Shown: positions 15,793 to 24,350, counted from the first letter of the stretch. The stretch: 33,699 bases of DNA from JBEVJK01 sp040510195 (GCA_040510195.1 JBEVJK010000019.1:1-33699), one strand, 5' to 3'. Notes: generated from the letters alone by a model not told the origin. Numbers and translations are program-made.

Positions 15793-17241
15793 CTAGAACA
15801 CGCCGCCGATGCCGATGCCGCCGCTGATGTCGGGCGGCGGGGCGACCGGCCGGCGCGCAGTCTCTGCCCGCCTGGCGGGCTTGCGACCGATGGCGGTCGC
15901 CTTGCCGCGGGCCGGCTTGTCGGCCGCGACGCTCGCTTCGCGCACCTTCCTGACAACCACGGGCTGCTTGCAGATGCGGCCGGAGCGCAGGAAAAGGTCG
16001 CCGAGCAACTCGACGCTCGGCTCGGTGCCGGCAGCCGCCTGGCGGGTGTTGCGGTAGTAGTCCGTCAGCGCGCGCACCGAGCCCTTGCCCCAGTCGCCGT
16101 CGACCGCCATGCGGTAGCAGCCGAGGCGCCGGAGCTCGGTCTGGATGCTGCGGGCAAGGTCGGTGGCCTTCTCGTCCTGAGCGTCGCCAGCGGAAGTGCC
16201 GACGATCAGCGTCGACAGTCCTGTCAAGACGCTCTTCCTGGCGGCGCCGACCGCTTCTTCAGCATTCAGGCTGGCAAGCTGGGTGGGAGCGCCCGAAGCA
16301 GCGGGCGAGCCCGCCGAAAGGTCGACCGAGCGCAGGCTTTGCCCGACCACCAGCACGGCCGTCTGAAGGTCGCTCGAGGCGAGCTCGACCTGGAGCTTCT
16401 CCTTGGCAATGGGGTCGGCCAGGATGCGCGACAGGCTGGCGCTGAGCTCGGTCGGGTCGAGCACCTGCATCTCGGTGAAGTAGAACTGCTCGCGCAGGTT
16501 GGACTGGTCCCAGGGGACCTGCCGCCCGATCGTCAGCGCCTCGGTGTCATTGCGGACGCGGATCATCATGTCGGAGATGCTCAGGCCCGGGATCTCCACG
16601 CTCTTCAGAAGGGCGGTTGTGAAGGGGCTGTTATGGCCGGCACCGTCGACCGTCACGTTGCCCGGCTGGGTCGCGAAGGCGATGAAGGTGTTCTCGCCGA
16701 CCTCGACCTGCGCCAGGCCGTTGCCGCCCGGGGCGCCCGATAGCGGGTTGTTGCGGCAGGCGTCGAGAAAGACGAAGGTCTGGCGCTCGCGGTCGGCAAA
16801 GCGGGCGATCACCTGGTTGAGCTTCACCGCGCGGGCGGTCAGGGCGCCGACGCTCTCGGGGTCGGGCGTGTCGATCGGCAGAAGGTAGTTCTCGCCGCCG
16901 AACTGCACGCCGTGGCCGGCGTAGAAGATCAAGACCGCGCCGACCTCGGGGAGCTTGTCCTCGGCGTCGCGGAAGAGCTTGTCGAAGCCCTCGGCGGTGA
17001 GATCGGTGCCAACGATGACGTCGAAGTTGAGGCGCTTGAGTGTCTCCGCCAGGCGCCTCGCATCGTTGACCGCGTTGGCGAGGTGTTCCAGGCGGGCGCT
17101 CCGGTAGTCGCCATTGCCGATGACGATCGCCAGCCGGCCCCGCGCTTCGCCCGCAGGTTGCTCTTCGACGGCGGCGCGGGCAGCAATCGTACCCAACGGA
17201 ACGAGAAGCAACAGGACGAGCATGCGCAAAAGGACTCTCAT
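15793..17241 (-). CDS. Secreted caspase-like (C14) protein with C-terminal peptidoglycan-binding-like region
   Basis: The 482-residue protein has a signal peptide (1-23, ending AARAA), then a caspase/metacaspase-like domain (about 35-260). The catalytic dyad is His110 in LIFYAGHGVQ and Cys162 in FVFLDACRNNP, so the active site looks intact. A linker is followed by a segment at about 355-395 (TELRRLGCYRMAVDGDWGKG) resembling a peptidoglycan-binding-1 repeat, and a basic, Ala-rich tail. Bacterial caspase homologues cleave after basic or other residues; the target is unknown. A periplasmic location means it could process envelope proteins of the secretion machine or act on the cell wall side. 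It is the first gene of the operon with tssL, tssM, phosphatase, kinase, DUF1036 and M23/SLT, a position that suggests a regulatory or maturation role. Confidence 0.88.
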   Translation of the reverse strand: MRVLLRMLVLLLLVPLGTIAARAAVEEQPAGEARGRLAIVIGNGDYRSARLEHLANAVNDARRLAETLKRLNFDVIVGTDLTAEGFDKLFRDAEDKLPEVGAVLIFYAGHGVQFGGENYLLPIDTPDPESVGALTARAVKLNQVIARFADRERQTFVFLDACRNNPLSGAPGGNGLAQVEVGENTFIAFATQPGNVTVDGAGHNSPFTTALLKSVEIPGLSISDMMIRVRNDTEALTIGRQVPWDQSNLREQFYFTEMQVLDPTELSASLSRILADPIAKEKLQVELASSDLQTAVLVVGQSLRSVDLSAGSPAASGAPTQLASLNAEEAVGAARKSVLTGLSTLIVGTSAGDAQDEKATDLARSIQTELRRLGCYRMAVDGDWGKGSVRALTDYYRNTRQAAAGTEPSVELLGDLFLRSGRICKQPVVVRKVREASVAADKPARGKATAIGRKPARRAETARRPVAPPPDISGGIGIGGVF

Positions 17242-17752
17242 TGGCTGCTTCTTCGACGATTGGAGCTTCTTCGTCAGTCTGTTGAATTTTTACACCAAGA
17301 GTGCAGTCAAGGATAGGGCGAGGGGGGTTCGACAATTGTGACGGGGTGGCGTTTGACTTGGACGAGCGGGTTGGAAAGAAGTCTTCGCTCGGCAGATGTC
17401 GGCCCGACAGTGACGATTCTGCCACAGGAGACAAGGACCCCACTCAACGGTCCTGGCCGAGCCCGATCTGATAGCACGGTAAAAATAATCTTGGTGCGAC
17501 TCCAGCACGGTAGAGGCTGTCCTTGACGCAACTCGGCAGTTCGTGGCGGAACGGATCGGCGTGCCGCGCCAGGCGTGGCTGCCGCAGCTATTCGAAGGGC
17601 AACCGACTCTATCCGCGACCCTGAGTTGGTGTTATCCTTCTGATCGTCAAGGTTGTCTGCAGGTCCGGGAGACAAGACGGCGATCCGCAGACAGTTCCTC
17701 ACCAGCAGCGCAGCATAGAAATGCGCCATGGCGTGACTTGGATGGGGATCAC
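17242..17752. promoter_or_regulatory. 511-bp divergent intergenic region
   Basis: This separates the leftward caspase/tssL/tssM operon from the rightward autotransporter and should hold promoters for both. Parts are clearly AT-richer than the coding sequence. On the minus strand a TTGACT box lies upstream of the caspase gene, but no convincing -10 follows at 16-18 bp. On the plus strand TTGACG and TTGACT hexamers occur without a good -10 partner. A 9-bp direct repeat is listed separately. I see no RNA gene and no clear terminator. Confidence 0.5.
17473..17512. repeat. 9-bp direct repeat, possible regulator site
   Basis: AGCACGGTA occurs at 17473-17481 and again at 17504-17512, a start-to-start distance of 31 bp, close to three helical turns. 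Both copies lie in the divergent region upstream of the autotransporter. Helical phasing of direct repeats is typical of activator binding sites, but two copies of a 9-mer are weak evidence. Confidence 0.3.
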
Positions 17753-20278
17753 ATGACCGGCAAGCTTCGGGCGTATTGTCTGGGCGGCGCTTCCGCGCTG
17801 GCGATCGGTTCGGGTCCTTTTCTTCTGACGCCGGACGGCGCGCAGGCCGCATGCAATGCCTCGGCCAATGCCGCGGGCGGCCTGAACATCCTCTGTGACG
17901 GGGTCGCACCGCCGACGGCGCCTTTCCAGACCAGCGTGGTGGGCGACGGCTACGACGGCGACCTTGCGGATAGCTTCGATCTCAATGGCGACACCATTGC
18001 CGTCGGCGGCGCAAACGGCACGCCGACGGTGGGCAATGACGGTCCGCTTACGCCCGGCGGGGTCGGAGTGCCGGCCATCCATATGTTGGGCGGCGACGAT
18101 CAAGTGATAATCGAAAGCGGAACGATCGGCCTCGGAGCGCCGGTCAGCCTCTACCTCGGAGACGGCAGCGATAGGTTGACGATGAGCGGCGGCACGCTGA
18201 ATGGCGATGTCTTCGGCGACAGCGATGGAGATGGGCCGGGCGCCGATACGTTCAACGTCAGCGGCGGAACGATCAGCGGCTCCATATTCGCCAATGAGCT
18301 GAACGACATCGTCAACATCTCGGGCACGGCTCATATCGGCATTGGCCTGGGCGGCCCGGATTCGGTGGGTCTCGAGGCGGGCAACGACACTTTCGCCATG
18401 ACCGGGGGGACGCTGGGCGGGGCGGTCAGCGGCGGCCTCGGCGACGACCAGCTGACCGTGAACGGCGGAACGGTGGGGGGCTTCCTGGCGGGCAACGAAG
18501 GCAACGATAGCATTTTGGTCAATGGCGGCACGATCCTCGACGACGTGCGCGGCAACGAAGGCACCGACAGCGTAACCATCTCGGGCGGCACGATCAGCGG
18601 CAATGTCGAGGGCGAGACGGTCACCCTCAATGGCGGCACGATCGGCGGCGACATCGAGGGGATCAGCGGCAACACGCTGATCATCAACGGCACCGCCGTG
18701 CCGCTGGTGCTGAGGGACGGCGTCGTCTTCAGCGGCACCAACGCGGTCGCGATCATCACCAACGAGGACCTGGCGCGCGGCGGCGCCTTCTCGCAGATCT
18801 TCACCGGATTCAACAGTGTGTCGGCGTCGGGCTCGACGCTGGGCTTCCGCAACAGCACACAGGGTATCGGTCAGCTTCTCCTTACCAATGGCTCAACGCT
18901 GTTCTCTTCCGGCGGCGTGTTCGTGCCCGGGACCGTGACGGCGACTGGCTCGACGATCTCCATGATCAACGGCAGCGTCGGCGACGTCTTTTCGCTCGGC
19001 GGGCTGGCCTTGAACGGCGCGACGCTCGGCATCGACATCAGCCAGCAGGCGCTGCAGGCCGACCAGATCGTCGCCGGAGCCTTCAGCGCCACGGGCGCCA
19101 ATACGATCCTGGTCAACCTCATCGGAACGCCGCAACTCGCGTCGGCAACCGATATACCGATCATCTTCGCCAATGGCGCCAGCATTGCGGGTTTCAGCGC
19201 CAGGGGTGTCCCGGGCACCGTCGGCTCGCTGTTCACCTATCAGGTCCTGGCGAACGGGACCGGATTGATCCTGCGCGCCATCCCCACCAACGTCGGGGTG
19301 ATCGGGGCGCCGGCGAGCGCGGTCAACGCAGGCACCGTCGGCACGGTGCTCGACGCGCTCTATTCCATCAACCGCGACGCGATCGACGCCGACCTGCTGC
19401 TTGCCAATGGCGGTGCGATCGTCGCTCTGACCGATACGTTCGGGGTCTTCGCCTCGGGCCAGTTCGCGCATACGTCCCATAACGGCTTCGACATGTCGCT
19501 CGGAAACTTCACCGTCCAAGGCCCCGATTTCGACGCCGACGACTTCTCCGCAGCGCTCAGCTTCGACTTCAACGCCGCCAAGCATTTCGGCTTCGACGAC
19601 CGCTACGGGTTGAACATCGGCGTCTTCGCCGGCTATGCCTCGACCGATGTCGGCCTCGGCGCGTTCGGCGGCTTCCCGACCGTCGGCTACGCGAACAACC
19701 GCAGCGGCATGGTCGGCGCCTATGGTCTGTTCCGCCAGGACGTCAACTATGCACTGGTCTCGGCGACCGGCTTCTTCGGCAACAGCGACGTCACCAACGA
19801 GATCTTGAACTCCACAGGCAGCTACGACACGACCGGCTATGCGGTCACCGGCTCGGTCGGCCGCATCTTCGCCATCGGCGAGCGCGCGCGCTTCGACTTG
19901 AGGGGCGGGCTGCTCGGCGTCGCCTTCGAGGGCGATCCCTTCACGGACAGCGTGGGAATCCCCTACGGCGAGAGCAACATCTCCTTCGGTGGGATCAGGT
20001 TCGAGCCGGGCGTCTACGCCGACTACCAGCTCGAGAGCGGCATGACCCTCAGCCCCTATGCCCGGGGGGAAGTCCAGCAGCGCTTCGCCTACCGCAACAC
20101 GGTGGACATCGCGACGCGCGAGATCGACTTCGACGACGCCGACTTCTCCGTGGCGCTTTCGACCGGCTTCAACCTGAAGATGAACGAGACGGCGACGCTG
20201 AGCGGCGAGGTGCGCGGCAAGGCGTCGTCCGATGCCACGACGCTCGGCGGCAAGCTCGGCGTGAAGGTGGCGTTCTGA
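17753..20278 (+). CDS. Type V autotransporter with RTX-like repeats in the passenger
   Basis: The 841-residue protein has a signal peptide (1-32, ending DGAQA), a passenger (about 33-555) and a C-terminal autotransporter beta-barrel (about 560-841) ending in GVKVAF with the terminal Phe of the outer-membrane insertion signal. The passenger is a repeat fold. Glycine/aspartate loops such as LGGDDQVII, GDGSDRLTM, GLGDDQLTV, GNEGNDSIL and GNEGTDSVT alternate with GGTI(S)G strands, resembling RTX calcium-binding nonapeptides laid over a beta-helix. No protease or lipase catalytic motif is visible, so an adhesin or surface scaffold is most likely. Start 17753 has GGGGAT upstream and puts the signal peptide first. 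It is a single gene inserted between two parts of the secretion locus. Confidence 0.87.
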   Translation: MTGKLRAYCLGGASALAIGSGPFLLTPDGAQAACNASANAAGGLNILCDGVAPPTAPFQTSVVGDGYDGDLADSFDLNGDTIAVGGANGTPTVGNDGPLTPGGVGVPAIHMLGGDDQVIIESGTIGLGAPVSLYLGDGSDRLTMSGGTLNGDVFGDSDGDGPGADTFNVSGGTISGSIFANELNDIVNISGTAHIGIGLGGPDSVGLEAGNDTFAMTGGTLGGAVSGGLGDDQLTVNGGTVGGFLAGNEGNDSILVNGGTILDDVRGNEGTDSVTISGGTISGNVEGETVTLNGGTIGGDIEGISGNTLIINGTAVPLVLRDGVVFSGTNAVAIITNEDLARGGAFSQIFTGFNSVSASGSTLGFRNSTQGIGQLLLTNGSTLFSSGGVFVPGTVTATGSTISMINGSVGDVFSLGGLALNGATLGIDISQQALQADQIVAGAFSATGANTILVNLIGTPQLASATDIPIIFANGASIAGFSARGVPGTVGSLFTYQVLANGTGLILRAIPTNVGVIGAPASAVNAGTVGTVLDALYSINRDAIDADLLLANGGAIVALTDTFGVFASGQFAHTSHNGFDMSLGNFTVQGPDFDADDFSAALSFDFNAAKHFGFDDRYGLNIGVFAGYASTDVGLGAFGGFPTVGYANNRSGMVGAYGLFRQDVNYALVSATGFFGNSDVTNEILNSTGSYDTTGYAVTGSVGRIFAIGERARFDLRGGLLGVAFEGDPFTDSVGIPYGESNISFGGIRFEPGVYADYQLESGMTLSPYARGEVQQRFAYRNTVDIATREIDFDDADFSVALSTGFNLKMNETATLSGEVRGKASSDATTLGGKLGVKVAF

Positions 20279-20300
20279 GGCCCAGCCGGCAGCGTCGCCG

Positions 20301-21356
20301 CTATTTGGGCTTTGCGGCCTTGGCGTATGCCTCGCTGAAATAGGCCAGGAAGACGTCGAGCATGCCGTTCTCGTGGGACTGCTCCCTGGCCTCCCAGCTT
20401 GCCACGAAGGCGTCCCAGGCGCGGCTCTTCCTCGACGAGAAGCCGGATGCCGCCAGCTTCTTCTCGATCGTCTCGGGCGACAGGTCGTCGAGCAGCCTGG
20501 CCAACGCCGCCTGCATGGCCGCGTAGGTGGCGATTTCGTGGGTCTGGAGGTCGCGGAATGCCTCCCCTACGCTGCGCCTGGCGTCGAGATAGCCGCTGCG
20601 GCGGCCGCCGAACATGATGTCGAGCATCTCTGCCGCGGCAGGCACGAATTTCAGCGGATTGTTGTCGGCCGCACCAATCATCGTCCGCTGGCTGCTCCTG
20701 GCAAGCACCTTGGCCGACGCCCGCGCCTTGAGAAGAGAGGAAAGCTCCTCGGCCATGATCTTCAACACGCCGCCGATCTCTGCCGCCAGCTCGGCCGGGT
20801 CGCGGCCTTGAAAGGTTTCCGGCGGGACGCCGGCGCCGGCCGCGATGGCGCGCAGGATGTCGTCCGCAGTGGGCGTTCGCGATGACGCGGGCGCGGCGGG
20901 GTAGGGCGCCCCAGGCGGCACTTCGAGCCGTTGGAACTGGCGAGCCGGCGCAGAGGGCGCAGCGGGTCCGGGTCCGGGTTGTGCCGACACGAAAGGCTCC
21001 GCGGCAAGGGAGAGGCCAGGGTTGCGCGACGGCGCCACAGGCTCGGCCTCGATCGACACCGAGACGGTGTAGCGGCCGATGCGCAGCTGGTCCCCGTGGC
21101 TCAAACGGTGTGGAGCGGCGAGCCGCTCCGCGCCGCCGTTGACGAAGGTGCCGTTGCGCGAGACGTCGCACAGCCAGAAGGCCCCGCGATCGAAGCGCAC
21201 CTCACAGTGGCGCCCAGAGATGAACATGTCCGGGTCGGGAAGCACCCAGTCGCGGCCCTCGCGGCCGATCTCGAACCCCCGGTCGCGCGAGATGTAGGTG
21301 AGGGGCCGGCCGTCGGGCAACCGCTCGACATTGTCGATCTTCAATCGGATGAGCAT
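20301..21356 (-). CDS. tagH: FHA-domain type VI accessory protein TagH/Fha
   Basis: The 351-residue protein has an N-terminal forkhead-associated domain (about 5-100) with the phosphothreonine-binding residues G31-R32, S47-G-R-H50, N68-G-T and N73-G. A Pro/Ala-rich linker (about 105-155) leads to the C-terminal domain typical of type VI FHA proteins (TPTADDILRAI, NNPLKFVP, GGRRSGYLDA, AFRDLQTHEIA). It is cytoplasmic and should bind phosphorylated TssL or itself to promote assembly of the apparatus. The ATG at 21356 has AAAGGA upstream on the minus strand. It is transcribed away from vgrG across a 230-bp gap and converges with the autotransporter gene (22-bp gap). Confidence 0.92.
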   Translation of the reverse strand: MLIRLKIDNVERLPDGRPLTYISRDRGFEIGREGRDWVLPDPDMFISGRHCEVRFDRGAFWLCDVSRNGTFVNGGAERLAAPHRLSHGDQLRIGRYTVSVSIEAEPVAPSRNPGLSLAAEPFVSAQPGPGPAAPSAPARQFQRLEVPPGAPYPAAPASSRTPTADDILRAIAAGAGVPPETFQGRDPAELAAEIGGVLKIMAEELSSLLKARASAKVLARSSQRTMIGAADNNPLKFVPAAAEMLDIMFGGRRSGYLDARRSVGEAFRDLQTHEIATYAAMQAALARLLDDLSPETIEKKLAASGFSSRKSRAWDAFVASWEAREQSHENGMLDVFLAYFSEAYAKAAKPK

Positions 21357-21515
21357 GCGGTCCTTTCGGCTCCGTGCTTTCCAAATGCGGCGCCGGCCGC
21401 CCCGTATTCTACCAGTTCGAGAACGGGACAGGACAGGAAAAAGGGCGACCGAGTAGACATGGACATTCCGTTGGATATAGCCTGTGCTTCCTCTTTGGCC
21501 GGTTGAAAAACATAT

Positions 21516-21546
21516 GCTAAGCTCAAGAAAAAGCACCAGCTAAGCT
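21516..21546. repeat. 8-bp direct repeat in the tagH/vgrG divergent region
   Basis: GCTAAGCT occurs at 21516-21523 and 21539-21546, 23 bp start to start. The second copy forms part of the palindrome TAAGCTTA (21541-21548). They lie 41-71 bp upstream of the vgrG start codon in an AT-rich patch of the 230-bp divergent region 21357-21586. No convincing -35/-10 or sigma-54 (GG-N10-GC) promoter was found there, so the repeat is only a candidate operator. Confidence 0.3.
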
Positions 21547-21586
21547 TAATATTCCGTCACGACGCCGTCAGGAGAAGCACGAAGCA

Positions 21587-23917
21587 ATGCCGACCGATCG
21601 CGCCACGCCGGTTGAGACGCCCCTCGGCAGCGACGCGCTGACCTTCACCCACCTGACGGGGCGCGAGGAGATCAGCCGCTGCTTCGCATTTACGGTCGGG
21701 CTGGTCGGCAAGGACGCCAATGTCGATGGGCTCAAAATGCTCGGCGGACCGCTGTCGGTCGAAGCCGAGTCAAACGATCCGAAGCGCTGGTTCAGCGGCC
21801 TGATTGCCGAGTTCCGACTGACCCGCATGGAAGACCGGCTGGCCTACTACGAGGCCGTGGTCAGACCGTGGCTATGGTTCCTGGGAAACACGACCGACTG
21901 CCGTATCTTCCAGAACATGACCGCCGTGGAGATCATCGAAAAGATATTCTCCAAGTACGGGATCGCCAAGTTCGAGAAGCGGCTCGAGAAATCCTATCCG
22001 CCGCGCGACTATTGCGTGCAGTATGACGAGAGCGATCTCGACTTCGTCCAGCGCCTGATGGAGCACGAGGGGATCTTCTACTTCTTCGAGCATGGCGACG
22101 GCGAGCACACTTTGGTGATGGCCGATGCGATGAGCAAGCTGAAGCCGGCGCCGGGGGCCGAGACGGTGCCGTTCCGCGGCCGCGGCGACGAGATGCGCTT
22201 CGACGTCGAGTTCATCAGCGACTGGATTCCCGGCAGCGCCGTCCGTCCCGGCGCGTATGCCCATACGGATTTCGATTTCAAGAAGCCGACGGCGGATCTC
22301 ATGGCGCAGTCGAGCCAGGCGTTCAGCCACAAGGAGGCCTCCGGCGAGAACTATCGGCAGCCCGGCGCCCATCTCGACGTCGGGCGTGGCGATGCCGTGG
22401 CGGCGATCCGTCGCGAGGAGTTGCAGGCGCCGCATCAGCGGGTGACCGCGGTCGGCACGGCGCGCGGCCTTTGCCCGGGCTCGACCTTCAAGCTGGAAGA
22501 GTTTCCGCGCGACGACCAGAACCAGGAGTATCTGGTGGTCAGCGCCGAGTATCAGCTCTTCGACCCGGGGGTTCGCAGCGGGTTGGAGGCCGAGGGGGAA
22601 ACCTACCGCGCGGTGCTCGGCGTGGCGCCGACCAGCGTGCCCTATCGGGCGTCGCGCATCACGCCGCGGCCGATCATGCGCGGGCCGCAGACGGCGACGG
22701 TGGTCGGTCCGTCGGGCGAGGAGATCTTCACCGACGAATATGCGCGGGTGAAGGTGCAGTTCCACTGGGATCGGGAAGGCAAGAGGGACCAGAACAGCTC
22801 GTGCTTCGTGCGCGTGTCTCAGACCTGGGCGGGCAGCGGCTGGGGCTTCATCCAGATCCCGCGTATCGGCCAGGAGGTGATCGTCGACTTCATCGAGGGC
22901 GATCCGGACCTGCCGATCATCACCGGCCGCGTCTACAACGGCAAGGAGATGCCACCCTATTCGCTGCCCGGCAACGCCACCCAGTCGGGCTGGAAATCGA
23001 ACTCCTCGAAGGGCGGCGGCGGCTACAACGAGCTGATGTTCGAGGACAAGGCCGGGTCCGAGCTGGTCAACTTCCAGGCTCAGAAGGACCATAACCTGCT
23101 GATCAAGAACGACCGGACGAAGCTCGTCCAGCACGACCAGTCCGACCGCATCGATCACGACGCCAAGCATTCGGTCGGCCACAATCTCGATGAAGACGTC
23201 GGCAACAACAAGACGGTGAAGGTCGGCGTCGACCAGACCACCAATATCGGCTCCAACGACACCGAAACGGTGGGGACGAACCGCTCGCTGACGGTCGGCG
23301 CCAACGAGACGATTTCGGTCGGCTCGAACTCGACCGAGACGATCGGCGCCAGCCACACGCAGACCGTGGCGCTTCTGCAGACGGTGACGGTGGGCGGGGC
23401 GCGCGTCGACACGGTGGGCGCGGCGGAGACCCGCACCGTGGGGGCGGTACAGGCCAACACGATCGGGGCCAGCCGGTCGGTGGCGGTGGGGGCGAACCAG
23501 AGCCACGACATCGGGGCGAACGACAGCTGGAACGTGGGGGCGGCGCAGAGCGTGAATGTGGGGGCGGGGCAGACCTTCACCATCGGCAAGGATCAGAACA
23601 CCAGCATCGGCGCCGGACGATCGGCGCAGATCGCCAAGGACGATGCGACGGAGGTGGGTGGGTCGAGGGCGTTGAAGATTGCGAAAGGGAGCTTGGTCCA
23701 GGTCGGCGAGGACGGGGCGATCAAGATCGGCAAGGATCTCATCATCGAGGCGGGGGATTCGATCGTGATCAAGACCGGTTCGGCGGCGATCGCGATGAAG
23801 AAGGACGGAACGATCAACATCGAAGGCAAGGACATTTCGATAAACGCCTCGGGAAAGATCAATGTGAAAGCTTCGAGCGACATCACGATGAAGGGCTCGG
23901 AGATCAAGCAGAATTGA
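21587..23917 (+). CDS. vgrG: Type VI spike protein VgrG (TssI) with octapeptide-repeat needle
   Basis: The 776-residue protein is a complete VgrG. The gp27-like base region covers about 1-370 (LTFTHLTGREEISRCFAFTV opening; DFVQRLMEHEGIFYFFEH motif). The gp5-like OB-fold lies around 384-452 (YARVKVQFHWDREG, RVSQTWAG, IPRIGQEVIVDFIEGDPDLP, then TGRVYN). The gp5 needle is a run of octads from 530 to about 737. The short tail that follows shows no toxin domain, so this is a structural spike carrying effectors non-covalently. AGGAGA lies about 12 bases upstream of the ATG. It heads a rightward operon with the DUF6484 gene (7-bp gap). A matching PAAR-like tip is encoded by the DUF4150 gene in the convergent operon. 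Confidence 0.95.
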   Translation: MPTDRATPVETPLGSDALTFTHLTGREEISRCFAFTVGLVGKDANVDGLKMLGGPLSVEAESNDPKRWFSGLIAEFRLTRMEDRLAYYEAVVRPWLWFLGNTTDCRIFQNMTAVEIIEKIFSKYGIAKFEKRLEKSYPPRDYCVQYDESDLDFVQRLMEHEGIFYFFEHGDGEHTLVMADAMSKLKPAPGAETVPFRGRGDEMRFDVEFISDWIPGSAVRPGAYAHTDFDFKKPTADLMAQSSQAFSHKEASGENYRQPGAHLDVGRGDAVAAIRREELQAPHQRVTAVGTARGLCPGSTFKLEEFPRDDQNQEYLVVSAEYQLFDPGVRSGLEAEGETYRAVLGVAPTSVPYRASRITPRPIMRGPQTATVVGPSGEEIFTDEYARVKVQFHWDREGKRDQNSSCFVRVSQTWAGSGWGFIQIPRIGQEVIVDFIEGDPDLPIITGRVYNGKEMPPYSLPGNATQSGWKSNSSKGGGGYNELMFEDKAGSELVNFQAQKDHNLLIKNDRTKLVQHDQSDRIDHDAKHSVGHNLDEDVGNNKTVKVGVDQTTNIGSNDTETVGTNRSLTVGANETISVGSNSTETIGASHTQTVALLQTVTVGGARVDTVGAAETRTVGAVQANTIGASRSVAVGANQSHDIGANDSWNVGAAQSVNVGAGQTFTIGKDQNTSIGAGRSAQIAKDDATEVGGSRALKIAKGSLVQVGEDGAIKIGKDLIIEAGDSIVIKTGSAAIAMKKDGTINIEGKDISINASGKINVKASSDITMKGSEIKQN
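23174..23797 (+). repeat. 26 tandem 24-bp coding units (VgrG octads)
   Basis: Starting at VgrG residue 530, the protein divides into consecutive octapeptides with consensus [VI]-G-x-[NASG]-x-[ST]-x-x, for example VGSNSTET, IGASHTQT and VGAGQTFT. I count about 26 units without a phase break, the last few degenerate. In DNA this is an imperfect 24-bp tandem repeat rich in GTGGGGGCG-type words around 23430-23580. Octads of this kind build the three-stranded beta-helix of phage T4 gp5, so they set the needle length. Units 8-17 share more DNA identity than the rest, suggesting recent duplication. Confidence 0.85.
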
Positions 23918-23924
23918 GGGCAGC

Positions 23925-24350
23925 ATGGCCAAGACCATCAAGCGCATCGACGGGGTCGTAATCGGCCAATTTCTTGGCTTCGGCGAGGCAGCACCTTTGG
24001 TCGTCTTTCCCGGCAATCCGTTCGACAAGGCGTTAGCTGCCCGCACGCTGGCCGAACTGACATCGGACATGATCGGCGCCGAGGTGGCGCTGCTGTTCGA
24101 AGAGGGCGATCCGAGCCGTCCGCTGATCGTCGGACGGATTGTCGAGCCGGCCCGTAACCCCAAGACACCGCAAGTCGTTCGCGATGGCGAAAGGGTGAGA
24201 ATCGTCGGCGAAGAGCGCATCGAGCTGCGCTGCGGCAAGGCCGTCATCATCATGGAGAAGGATGGCCACATCACCATCCGCGGAACCTACGTGACCAGCC
24301 ATGCCAGTGCGGCCAACCGCATTCGCGGCGGCTCGGTCAATTTGAACTAG
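23925..24350 (+). CDS. DUF6484-type VgrG-associated protein
   Basis: The 141-residue protein has the look of DUF6484: an N-terminal strand pair (RIDGVVIGQFLGF), a central GAEVALLFEEGDPSRPLIVG segment resembling the end of a gp5 OB-fold, then VRIVGEERIELRCGKAVIIM and a GHITIRGTYVTSHA strand repeat like the end of a VgrG needle. It may be a small protein that caps or matches the VgrG spike, probably cytoplasmic until delivery. GAGGGC precedes its ATG. It sits 7 bp after vgrG and 11 bp before the next fragment, all in one operon. The family is found beside vgrG genes and its function is not established. Confidence 0.75.
   Translation: MAKTIKRIDGVVIGQFLGFGEAAPLVVFPGNPFDKALAARTLAELTSDMIGAEVALLFEEGDPSRPLIVGRIVEPARNPKTPQVVRDGERVRIVGEERIELRCGKAVIIMEKDGHITIRGTYVTSHASAANRIRGGSVNLN

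Noticed and set aside
14173..16743. 856-codon plus-strand frame opposite tssM, tssL and the caspase gene
   Set aside because: Same antisense effect; spans three genes with clear families and has no recognisable domain.
17434..17454. AGGACC/GGTCCT inverted repeat as a terminator
   Set aside because: A 6-bp stem with a 9-base loop and no T-run, too weak for an intrinsic terminator.
17543..17752. 70-residue N-terminal extension of the autotransporter
   Set aside because: It would bury the signal peptide; no extended signal-peptide motif is present and the ATG at 17753 has a ribosome binding site.
23174..23797. CRISPR-like or satellite repeat
   Set aside because: The 24-bp periodicity has no unique spacers and is fully explained by coding octapeptides of VgrG.
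21872..24277. 801-codon minus-strand frame opposite vgrG
   Set aside because: Its regular repeats are the reverse of the VgrG octads; vgrG itself is unambiguous.
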